Of a stretch of 64,000 nt of DNA, positions 57,184 through 64,000 are shown in pieces. Numbering within the stretch: the first letter of the stretch is position 1; every line of letters begins with the position of its first letter. The stretch is from NCBI GenBank assembly GCA_944321825.1, contig CALUMU010000008.1:1-64000 (forward strand), given 5' to 3'. Source of the DNA: Candidatus Amulumruptor caecigallinarius. Lineage in GTDB: Bacteria; Bacteroidota; Bacteroidia; Bacteroidales; Muribaculaceae. The notes under the pieces are model-generated. The model saw nothing but the letters and a program-made list of their open reading frames with translations, was not told where the DNA came from and searched no databases. Made by a program: the position numbers and the translations under genes.

Positions 57184-57222
57184 GAACTGATTTAAACGTT
57201 TTGTAAAATGCCAAATTAGTTC
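57184..57222. repeat. Short palindrome made of two MITE ends
   Basis: A 39-bp imperfect palindrome begins GAACTGATTTAAACGTTTTG and ends AAATTAGTTC, the same end sequences as the 195-bp element three bases away. It looks like an internally deleted or solo-end derivative. Confidence 0.55.
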
Positions 57223-57224
57223 AT

Positions 57225-57419
57225 CGAACTGATTTAAGCTTATTGCAAATTAACATTTCGCGGCTGGATCCGAGTCGTTTTTGAGCTTTTTGAGGGAGCG
57301 ATGGGGTTCCATCGTGACCGATAAAAGTGAAGAAAACGGCCGGAAACAGACCGAAAGGTTAACTCAATGGGGTTGCATCAGCTCAGAATTTAACTTTGAA
57401 ATAAGTTTAAATTAGTTCG
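57225..57419. mobile_element. MITE-like element, copy B (195 bp)
   Basis: The left end CGAACTGATTTAAGCTTATT matches the inverted right end over about 20 of 23 bases. The interior is about 88-90% identical to copy A at 17127-17340, but copy B has a shorter right arm. It contains the hairpin CGATGG-GGTT-CCATCG and no ORF. It lies between rsmH and the terminase-like gene, where mraZ and the dcw promoter would be expected. The 170 bp beyond it to 57588 are A/T-rich with a weak leftward TAACTTTA (57431-57424) that might start the dcw transcript; I see nothing else there. Confidence 0.7.
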
Positions 57420-57588
57420 TTGGTAAAGTTACGAAGTTTTCAAAGAATTTACGAAACTAAACTCAATTATTTTTCAACATTTTTTCCGGTCGCTTTGCCA
57501 TCCAATCCGCCGACACCATAACGACCTGATTTTCAGCTCTCATATAACCCGTTCAAAAAAGCCGCGCGCGTATTTGCAAATGTAAACT

Positions 57589-59466
57589 TCAATACACCCG
57601 CCCCGACAATCCGGCAAGAGCCCTGTCGGCCTCGAACACCCACGGATCGGCACGGATTACATAAAGCCCTATGGCTCGTGTCATCAGTATGTCGTCATGG
57701 TAGCCCTTGCGCGCTCCGTAGCTGCCGTTGGCTCGCCGCTCGTAAGTAAGCAGCTCGTTGCAGGCCTCGTTGTCGCGCTCTATATAGGTGCCGTCACGCA
57801 CCTCCGCTATCAGCGTGGTGATTACGAGCTGCTTTGTCGATGCGTTGGTATGGAATCCTATGCGGCTCTCCATGTTCTGCCTGACGGCATCGCGCACTCG
57901 CCGGCGGTAGATATTGGGATATTCCATGTTGATTCGCTCCAACAGGTAGAGGGCTTGCCCTCCCGATGACACGTCCTGCTCGTAGGTGTTGCTTTCTACC
58001 ACGAGCAACGCCTCGCAGTAGTAGCGGGCAAGCTGCAACGCCTTCTCGGCAAGCAGGTCGTGGTCGATATGCCCCCTCCACTGGGCGACGACTTCGGGCG
58101 TATGGGTGTTGCGGTCGGTTTTCAGAATGGCGATTACGGAGTAGTCCGACGAGTCGGAGCGGCCTCCTACATCCACCACCGCCACATATGACACATCCTG
58201 ATTGTCAGGCTGGGGCTGCTCCCATATCTTGAGGGCACCTCGCGGGTCGGTATATATGCTCATGTCAGCATGGCGGGGGGCTTTCGCTATCGGGGTAGCT
58301 ATGTCGCCGGTAATCAAAGGGTTGCAGCATCCCTGGCGCAGACGCTCTACGGCCTCGCTGCCGAATACGTCGTTGCCCGTGTTGACAAACGCTTCTATGT
58401 CGTCGGTAGGGTATTCGGCCATCATGGCGCGGTGCGACGACATCTCCATGCGCTTGGCGTGGTACCACGCTATCTGACTCAGAGAGCAGCCCACATCCCA
58501 CAGGTGCATCTCGTAATCGTCCATCTGGCGTATGACGCGCTCCTTGGCCTCGTCGTCTTTCAGCTCTATGCGGTACATCTCTATCTCGTACCACGGCACG
58601 AACACAGGCTTGTACGCGCTCACGCCCTCCTTGGCTCGCAACCACTCGTTATGGAAATAATTGCCCACGCCGTTGGCGGTGCTTTCGAGAGCTATGACGG
58701 TAAGCGGCTCCAAGGGGATGCCGCTGCACACCGAGCGGATGAAATCTTCGGGCGAACGCTGGTTGGTGTCGCGCCAGAACGCCACCTCGCTCAGGTGTGC
58801 CATGGCGATGTCGTTGCCTCGCGCCGCTTCCTGGCTCTCGCACGACCCCAAGGTGACGCGGCAGTCGCGCCCGGATATGACACGGGTGTTGAGGCTCCGC
58901 TCGTAGGAGCTGAACTGCGGAGGGGTCTCGCACGGCCAGTAGTCTTTGGGGTAGTTGGCAAGCATACGGCTGTACATGCCGCGTATGGTCGCGGATGTAT
59001 CCTTGACATGGGCGCAGATAAACGAATGCCAGTTCTCACGGTGTATGATTTGTATCCACGCCATATACATCTGTATCAGCGTGGAGCCGCCCCACTGGCG
59101 GGCTTTGAGCATCACGATGCGTATAGGCTCGCCTCTGCGACGCTGCTCCTCCATGACGGCCACAGCCTTGCGCTGCGGACGGTTGAGCGTAAATTCCACA
59201 AACTTGCCGGTCCGCTTGTCGCGTATCTGCACACACTTCTTGCACCAGAAAGCGAAATCATGACGCATACGCGCCATGTTACGCTCTTCCTCCGACCTCG
59301 ACCGCCGCCAGCCGGGGTCGTCATACACATCAGGCGGCATCTCGTCGCGGGTTTCACGCAGCCGTTCGTTTTCACGCATCACCTCCCGGTTGCGGTCCTC
59401 GGTGAGCATCTCTCTGATAAGCCCGTCGCTGACAGGCATTTTCGCACTCTTATCCATATCTGTCAT
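57589..59466 (-). CDS. Orphan phage-terminase-like large subunit
   Basis: This 625-residue protein has the architecture of a terminase large subunit. An ATPase domain has Walker A-like KARQWGGST (121-129) and Walker B-like AMAHLSEVAFW with Glu at about 227. An RNase H-like nuclease domain has acidic residues D432 (VVDVGGRSDSSDYSV), E491 (LLVVESNTYEQ) and an Asp pair in GYHDDILMT. All key residues appear intact. No portal, capsid, small terminase or integrase gene is within reach, and both neighbours are ordinary chromosomal genes. It is either a relic of a lost prophage or a retained host gene. Confidence 0.85.
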   Translation of the reverse strand: MTDMDKSAKMPVSDGLIREMLTEDRNREVMRENERLRETRDEMPPDVYDDPGWRRSRSEEERNMARMRHDFAFWCKKCVQIRDKRTGKFVEFTLNRPQRKAVAVMEEQRRRGEPIRIVMLKARQWGGSTLIQMYMAWIQIIHRENWHSFICAHVKDTSATIRGMYSRMLANYPKDYWPCETPPQFSSYERSLNTRVISGRDCRVTLGSCESQEAARGNDIAMAHLSEVAFWRDTNQRSPEDFIRSVCSGIPLEPLTVIALESTANGVGNYFHNEWLRAKEGVSAYKPVFVPWYEIEMYRIELKDDEAKERVIRQMDDYEMHLWDVGCSLSQIAWYHAKRMEMSSHRAMMAEYPTDDIEAFVNTGNDVFGSEAVERLRQGCCNPLITGDIATPIAKAPRHADMSIYTDPRGALKIWEQPQPDNQDVSYVAVVDVGGRSDSSDYSVIAILKTDRNTHTPEVVAQWRGHIDHDLLAEKALQLARYYCEALLVVESNTYEQDVSSGGQALYLLERINMEYPNIYRRRVRDAVRQNMESRIGFHTNASTKQLVITTLIAEVRDGTYIERDNEACNELLTYERRANGSYGARKGYHDDILMTRAIGLYVIRADPWVFEADRALAGLSGRVY

Positions 59467-59681
59467 TTATGCCAAGTGAAACGATTTTACCCCAAAATTA
59501 CCACCAGCGTCCCCTCCCTTCATGCGAAAATATCAGAGTTCACAGACTCATAAAGCGGACAAGCCGCGCCTTCTCTCCTTCCACAGAGCAGCCACCTCGA
59601 AAAAGCTCTTCCGCATAATTTCCATCATAATTAAAATCGTGACTAAAAATTGGTTAGCCAGCAAAATTAGAGCAAAAGGAA

Positions 59682-59715
59682 CTTTATCCGACTTATAAGA
59701 TTTATCCGACTTCCC
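59682..59715. repeat. 9-bp-period degenerate repeat, locus 6
   Basis: Units start at 59682 (CTTTATCCGA), 59692 (CTTATAAGA), 59701 (TTTATCCGA) and 59710 in the gap between the terminase-like gene and the transglutaminase gene. The rest of the 59467-59790 gap holds only the promoter at 59728. Confidence 0.6.
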
Positions 59716-59727
59716 GGCAAAAACACC

Positions 59728-59735
59728 TACCTTTG
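59728..59735 (+). promoter_or_regulatory. -7 box of the transglutaminase-like gene
   Basis: TACCTTTG matches TAnnTTTG and predicts a leader of about 50 nt before the ATG at 59791. The -33 region coincides with a 9-bp-period repeat and is weak. Confidence 0.5.
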
Positions 59736-59790
59736 TCCCTGCATACACATAACCCCCGATCATTACAGCACTATCAAACCACACATCCCT

Positions 59791-61008
59791 ATGAAGAAGA
59801 TACTTATCGCGCTGTGTCTGACGCTCTGTGCCGCCGTCTCAGGGTCCGCACAGTCCGCTCGCGACATGCAGTTCGAGCAGCAGTGCGACTCCATCAACCG
59901 TCTGGTCAACGTAGCCCTGAAAAACAACGACAACCAACGGGCCGAACAAGAGTGCCTACAAGTGATAAAGCTCTTGGATTCACGCCCGGAGGCCACCCGC
60001 CAACTGTACAGCATGATTCTGACTAACTTGTATTACAACTTGGCGTGCTTCCAGTCCCTGCAAAACAAGAAGAGCGAAGCCATCCAGAGCCTCGAGCTGG
60101 CATACCAGCACGACTACCGCAACTACCGGCACATGCTGCAAGACACCGACCTCGACAACCTGCGCAACGAACAGGGCTTCAAGGACATCCTCGACCGTAC
60201 CAGAGAGAAAGGCGACTACCTGTACATATTGCAGAAAGCCCCGGGCTACCAGCCTAACCAGCAGCAGACCGACACCCTACCCCGTTTCACCTATGCCAAC
60301 CCCAGCGACAGCAACTTGGTGCGTGTACGCCGCTACTTCCGCCTTGACAGCGTGGCAGGAGCAGGCGACGAACTGTCAAAGATAAAGAACATCCTGACCT
60401 ACATCCACGACAAAATCCAGCACGACGGCCTCCACGAAAATCCCCCGACAGCCAACGCCATCGGGCTGGCAGAAGCCTGCAAGGACGGCTCGCGGGGGCT
60501 CAACTGCCGGGGGCTGGCCACCGTACTCAACGAGTGCTACCTGTCCATGGGGTTCAAATCGCGCTTCGTTACATGTATGCCTAAAGAGTACATCAACGAC
60601 TGCCACGTCATCAACGCCGTCTACTCCGAGTCCTTGGACAAATGGATATGGGTCGACCCTACCCAAAACGCCTGGGTGACCGACGAAAACGGCACCATGC
60701 TCGGCATACACGAGGTACGCGAACGGCTGCGCAACGGACAGCCCCTCGTCCTCAACGAGGAAGCCAACTGGAACAATCGCAATCGCACCACCGCCGAGGA
60801 GTACCTCTATGACTACATGGCAAAGAACCTCTACTACGTCGTCTGCCCCCTGCGCAGCCAGTACGGCACAGAGGACCGGGCCGGCAACCCCGACCCCGTC
60901 AGATACGTATCGCTCATGCCCGTAGGCTACACCAACGAACGCGAGAAAAACGCCCTCATCGTCAACGACCCCGGCTGGTTCTGGCAGCCCCCCTCCACTC
61001 CCGACTGA
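59791..61008 (+). CDS. Secreted transglutaminase-like domain protein
   Basis: This 405-residue protein has a signal peptide (MKKILIALCLTLCAAVSGSA). Its N-terminal helical, TPR-like region is at about 25-150 (LTNLYYNLACFQSLQNKKSE, then AIQSLELAYQHDY). The transglutaminase-like papain-fold domain (about 190-300) has the catalytic Cys in GLNCRGLATVLNECYLSMGF, His in NDCHVINAVY and Asp in WIWVDPTQNAW. Such domains act as peptidases or amidases as often as crosslinkers; the substrate is unknown. It is monocistronic with its own promoter and terminator. Confidence 0.85.
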   Translation: MKKILIALCLTLCAAVSGSAQSARDMQFEQQCDSINRLVNVALKNNDNQRAEQECLQVIKLLDSRPEATRQLYSMILTNLYYNLACFQSLQNKKSEAIQSLELAYQHDYRNYRHMLQDTDLDNLRNEQGFKDILDRTREKGDYLYILQKAPGYQPNQQQTDTLPRFTYANPSDSNLVRVRRYFRLDSVAGAGDELSKIKNILTYIHDKIQHDGLHENPPTANAIGLAEACKDGSRGLNCRGLATVLNECYLSMGFKSRFVTCMPKEYINDCHVINAVYSESLDKWIWVDPTQNAWVTDENGTMLGIHEVRERLRNGQPLVLNEEANWNNRNRTTAEEYLYDYMAKNLYYVVCPLRSQYGTEDRAGNPDPVRYVSLMPVGYTNEREKNALIVNDPGWFWQPPSTPD

Positions 61009-61120
61009 CCTCCTCCCCGCAACGGGGGATGGCTTCCCGGCATATCACCAATTATATGCCATTGGCATCAAAACAAAAATCAATACCATCAAAAGTTACA
61101 GATTGCAACTATGATACTTG

Positions 61121-61165
61121 AAAGGGTCGTATCAAGCTCTGTTTTGAGTAATGATACGACCCTTT
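61121..61165 (+). terminator. Strong intrinsic terminator
   Basis: AAAGGGTCGTATCA and TGATACGACCCTTT (61121-61134 and 61152-61165) form a perfect 14-bp stem followed by TTCTTATCTTTT. It ends the transglutaminase transcript. Confidence 0.8.
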
Positions 61166-61261
61166 TCTTATCTTTTAGGATGCTCAAACTTCAAATTATA
61201 AGTTCATCGTTTCAAAAATTGAACTTTGATCCACCATTAAAAATGAAGTAAAGATGTCTCT

Positions 61262-61345
61262 GGGTACGCGCCGGTTGGCCTGTCGGAAGCCTGCAAGGAC
61301 GGCAGGGGCATCCATAGCCACACCGATGCGCCGAAACATCAGTGA
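61262..61345 (+). pseudogene. Short fragment resembling the transglutaminase gene
   Basis: A 27-codon open stretch reads GYAPVGLSEACKDGRGIHSH and then stops. Its core GLSEACKDG matches GLAEACKDG at the entrance to the catalytic domain of the upstream gene, with 24 of 27 bases identical (60463-60489 against 61277-61303). It is probably a relic of a duplicated copy. Otherwise the 61009-61368 gap holds only the terminator. Confidence 0.3.
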
Positions 61346-61368
61346 GAGCGCAGCCCCCGCCTATGCGG

Positions 61369-64000
61369 TCAAAGCAAAATAAAATGAGAGCCGAGCGCAG
61401 ATTTCACCTCCTCGCTGAGCCTTTTCGCATTGATGGGCTTGGATACATAGCTGTTGAACCCGTTCTTCATGATACGCTCCTTGTCGGAGGCGAACGCATA
61501 GGCTGTAACCGCTATGACAGGTACGGTCTTAGACTTCTTACGGATTTCATTCGTGGCTTCATAGCCGTCCATCCGTGGCATGTTGATATCCATGATTACG
61601 AGCTGCGGATTGTGTTCGTTGAAAAGCTCTACCGCTTCCACGCCGTCCCACGCATGTATCAGACTGTATTGGGGGCTGAGTATCGAGTCGAATAGCATGA
61701 AATTGCTTTCGTTATCCTCAGCCACGAGTATGGTCACCTTCTCATGATTGATGGTTTCCTTCGCCACCTCCTCCGTCCCGACCGCTTCCGTGCGGACGGC
61801 CGGAATGTACGGTATGGCAAACCAGAATGTGCTGCCCGCCCCTTCTCCTTGTGATTCCACACCGATACGGCCATTCATCTTTCCGATGATGCTCTGGCTG
61901 ATGGACAGCCCAAGGCCGGTACCCTGGACGAAGCTGTTGAGCTTGGCGAAGCGTTGAAAGATACGAGCCTGCCCTTCCTTCGAGATGCCGCAACCGGTGT
62001 CGCGAACGAAGAAATAAAGCTCATCACCCCTGATTTCATACCCGAAGGTTATGCTTCCTTTGGCGGTGAACTTGCAGGCGTTGGTCAGCAGGTTTGTGAT
62101 GACCTGCTGCAAGCGGTTAGGCTCCGTTTCGACATAACAAGTATCCGCGCCCAGCACATAGCCCAGTTCCACTCCGGGCTGCACTCTCATACGCATGGTT
62201 TCCTTCATGCTCCGGATGAGTTCGTTCAGGTCGGTAGGCCTGTAGACGAACTCCAAAGTTCCGGCCTCCACCTTCGCCAGATCGAGGATGTCGCCCACAA
62301 GCTGCAACAACAGCTGGTTATTGTTTTCGATGATACTGACGAACTTCTGTCTCTTCGCCTCGTCGTCAGTGGTGGCAAGCAGGTTGCTGAACCCGACGAT
62401 AGCATTGAGAGGCGTGCGGATTTCGTGGCTCATGTTGGCCAGGAAAGCCGATTTCAAGCGGTCCGATTCCTTCGCAGCCTTTTCGGCGGCGACAAGCTTG
62501 GCCTCCTGCTCCTTGCGTGCGGTGATGAGAAGCAGCGACCCGATGAGTTTTTCAGGTTGCTGACGGGCATCGTACTTCAATACCGAAGCGTTGACCTCCA
62601 TCCAGTCGACGGATTCTTTGCCTCCGTTGTCCGACAGGATTCTGAACTCCCCTCTCACATAGCGCTTGCTGCCGTCCAGCAGACCCTGATAAAGCTCTCT
62701 GACCCTGTCACGGTCGTCGGGATGGATACGCTTGAAATACTCGCCCTCATCTATGACATGGGTGAACATGGTCGACTCCGAGCGTTTCGGGATGTCGATG
62801 TGGCTGATAGCATTGTTGGCCTCACAGGCTATGACATGCCTCTTCATGTCCCATTTCCAGGGTATGATGTGGGCCACATTCAGAGTCATCTCCAATGTCT
62901 TGGAAGTCTCTTTCAGTGAATGTTCCAGCTTCACACGGGCTGTTATGTCGATGCCGAAGAAATCCACTTCGTCCCCGTTTAATGCCTGACAGACCAGAAA
63001 CTCATAATATGAATCCGTCTTGGCGAAATAGTAAGTGAACCTGAGACTCGTCTTCAGCTGGCTCACATTGTCGAGCAGACCGAGTATATAGGCGGTGTCG
63101 AACAGCCTGTTGCGGTCACCGTCCTCCGCGTTGTCAGCAACCATCTCTCCGGCCTTGTAGTTCCCGGCTGTAAAGTCTATGCCTACAGCCCTGCCGTCAG
63201 CATCTCTCCTGATTCTGCAGGTCAGGAAGCACACCGGCATGTTGTTGACAAGCTTTTCGTGCGTAGCCATGAATCCCATACGCCGGTGGTGGTGTATCAT
63301 GAGCAGGATTATGATGCACACGAGAGCTGCCAGCAGTATGGCTGCGGCAACAATCTGCCATGAATATATCTCCCACAAGCTTTTAGGCTTGTGCAAGAAG
63401 ACCGTCCCGTCGGGACAAGTGTCCTCTGAAATACCGCTGGCCGCCAGACGCATGTAATTGACCATGGGTATCCGCTTCGAGGAATAGCTGAACGGCACGT
63501 GGCGCACATCGCCGGTCTCGAGCATCATATGCAACACGGACGAGCAATCCTTCTGTATCTCCTCGTAGTCGGCAAAGACACCGCCCACCGAACCGGCCTC
63601 CATATAAGGCTCCTTGACGGAGAAAGTCGGATGCGGTGAGGCCGCTATCATCCTGAAGTCGCCCACCACCAGCACGGGATACCCCAAAATGCCCGGACGG
63701 GCGTAATACCACGTGGAGAGCAGGAGTCCGACGGTCAAATCTTCCGACATCAAATATTTCTGCATGTCGTCGCGTGTGAGTTCGGACGCTACCATACGTT
63801 CATACTCCAGATCCGGGTATTTGACCGACAGATAATTCCTTATGTCGCGCTCCATCTCGATGTTAGGCGCTTGCTCGTCGGACGCGAACACCAGCTTCCT
63901 CATCATAGGCTGCATACGTACCATCATGTCGATGGTCTCCCGGTACAGGTCGGGCACCTCAATAAAGGTAAAATTATACTTGTCACGCAGCTCTGCCAAA
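61369..64000 (-). CDS. Hybrid two-component sensor kinase (5' end outside window)
   Basis: At least 876 residues are present and the N-terminus runs off the right edge. In order the protein has an extracytoplasmic region of about 215 residues, one membrane helix (QIVAAAILLAALVCIIILLM), two PAS-like segments, and a HisKA domain with the phospho-acceptor in NMSHEIRTPLNAIVGF. A HATPase domain follows (NLLTNACKF, RDTGCGISKEG, GTGLGLSIS) and then a C-terminal receiver domain with Asp in VIMDINMPRMDGYEA and KPINA. The extracytoplasmic part looks like an ABC substrate-binding-type sensor (VGLLLSTWYYARPGILGYPV, then LVVGDFRMIAASPH), with low confidence. It lacks the DNA-binding output of classical Bacteroides hybrid systems, so a separate response regulator is expected. 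Confidence 0.92.
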   Translation of the reverse strand, partial: LAELRDKYNFTFIEVPDLYRETIDMMVRMQPMMRKLVFASDEQAPNIEMERDIRNYLSVKYPDLEYERMVASELTRDDMQKYLMSEDLTVGLLLSTWYYARPGILGYPVLVVGDFRMIAASPHPTFSVKEPYMEAGSVGGVFADYEEIQKDCSSVLHMMLETGDVRHVPFSYSSKRIPMVNYMRLAASGISEDTCPDGTVFLHKPKSLWEIYSWQIVAAAILLAALVCIIILLMIHHHRRMGFMATHEKLVNNMPVCFLTCRIRRDADGRAVGIDFTAGNYKAGEMVADNAEDGDRNRLFDTAYILGLLDNVSQLKTSLRFTYYFAKTDSYYEFLVCQALNGDEVDFFGIDITARVKLEHSLKETSKTLEMTLNVAHIIPWKWDMKRHVIACEANNAISHIDIPKRSESTMFTHVIDEGEYFKRIHPDDRDRVRELYQGLLDGSKRYVRGEFRILSDNGGKESVDWMEVNASVLKYDARQQPEKLIGSLLLITARKEQEAKLVAAEKAAKESDRLKSAFLANMSHEIRTPLNAIVGFSNLLATTDDEAKRQKFVSIIENNNQLLLQLVGDILDLAKVEAGTLEFVYRPTDLNELIRSMKETMRMRVQPGVELGYVLGADTCYVETEPNRLQQVITNLLTNACKFTAKGSITFGYEIRGDELYFFVRDTGCGISKEGQARIFQRFAKLNSFVQGTGLGLSISQSIIGKMNGRIGVESQGEGAGSTFWFAIPYIPAVRTEAVGTEEVAKETINHEKVTILVAEDNESNFMLFDSILSPQYSLIHAWDGVEAVELFNEHNPQLVIMDINMPRMDGYEATNEIRKKSKTVPVIAVTAYAFASDKERIMKNGFNSYVSKPINAKRLSEEVKSALGSHFILL

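Noticed and set aside
57589-59466. Intact prophage at the terminase-like gene
   Set aside because: No capsid, portal, tail, lysis or integrase genes and no attachment repeats are visible on either side.

Overview
This window is a piece of a Bacteroidota chromosome, most likely order Bacteroidales and, from its high G+C content and gene repertoire, plausibly a Muribaculaceae-type gut bacterium (family placement is inference). The evidence is the recurring Bacteroidales promoter pattern TTTG-N19-20-TAnnTTTG, an arginine pathway with the Bacteroides-type N-succinylornithine transcarbamylase, a CvpA-led SUF operon, a DUF3127 protein and a complete Bacteroidota-style division and cell-wall cluster. 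Nearly all of it is core chromosome. No prophage, conjugative element, CRISPR array, rRNA or transposase gene is visible, apart from one orphan terminase-like gene and several non-coding repeats.

Layout. 1-4.9 kb: tRNA-Gly, then two secreted GH3 glycosidases on the minus strand. 5-9.9 kb: a DUF389 membrane protein, a secreted TPR protein co-transcribed with kdsA, and a hexapeptide acyltransferase. 10.2-17 kb: bioA divergent from cvpA-sufBCDS, the Fe-S cluster assembly operon. 17-18.5 kb: a MITE-like insert inside a gene remnant, then a membrane protein/winged-helix regulator operon with two identical operator-like palindromes. 18.7-23.2 kb: a basic protein of unknown function, a TRIC-type channel, rpsO, a secreted protein, a PAP2 phosphatase and a GT2 glycosyltransferase. 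23.3-26.5 kb: proC-proB-proA, proline biosynthesis from glutamate. 26.7-35.1 kb: GNAT-argG-argC-argD-argF'-argB-argE-[MITE-like element]-argH, an almost complete arginine operon. 35.1-41.4 kb: GT9 glycosyltransferase, DUF3127 protein, a candidate small RNA, xerD, a methyltransferase-like protein and a YfhO-type membrane protein. 41.5-57.1 kb (minus strand): the dcw cluster in transcription order rsmH-ftsL-ftsI(PASTA)-murE-mraY-murD-ftsW-murG-murC-ftsQ-ftsA-ftsZ, making peptidoglycan precursors and the divisome. No mraZ is recognisable; its usual place upstream of rsmH holds MITE-like sequence. 57.6-64 kb: the orphan terminase, a secreted transglutaminase-like protein, and a hybrid two-component sensor cut by the window edge.

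The most interesting signals are non-coding: (i) a MITE-like family with ~24-bp imperfect terminal inverted repeats, two full copies 40 kb apart; (ii) a different ~193-bp element with 20-bp inverted ends between argE and argH; (iii) a degenerate 9-bp-period repeat (CTTATAAGA/CTTATCCGA-like) at six gene boundaries, always in the same chromosomal orientation; (iv) twin GTTTAT-N3-ATAAAC operators 80 bp apart around an intrinsic-terminator hairpin; and (v) two promoter-plus-hairpin units without ORFs that look like small RNAs. Among proteins, the orphan terminase, the SSB-like acidic tail on the DUF3127 protein and an alanine at the substrate-specificity position of ArgF' deserve follow-up.
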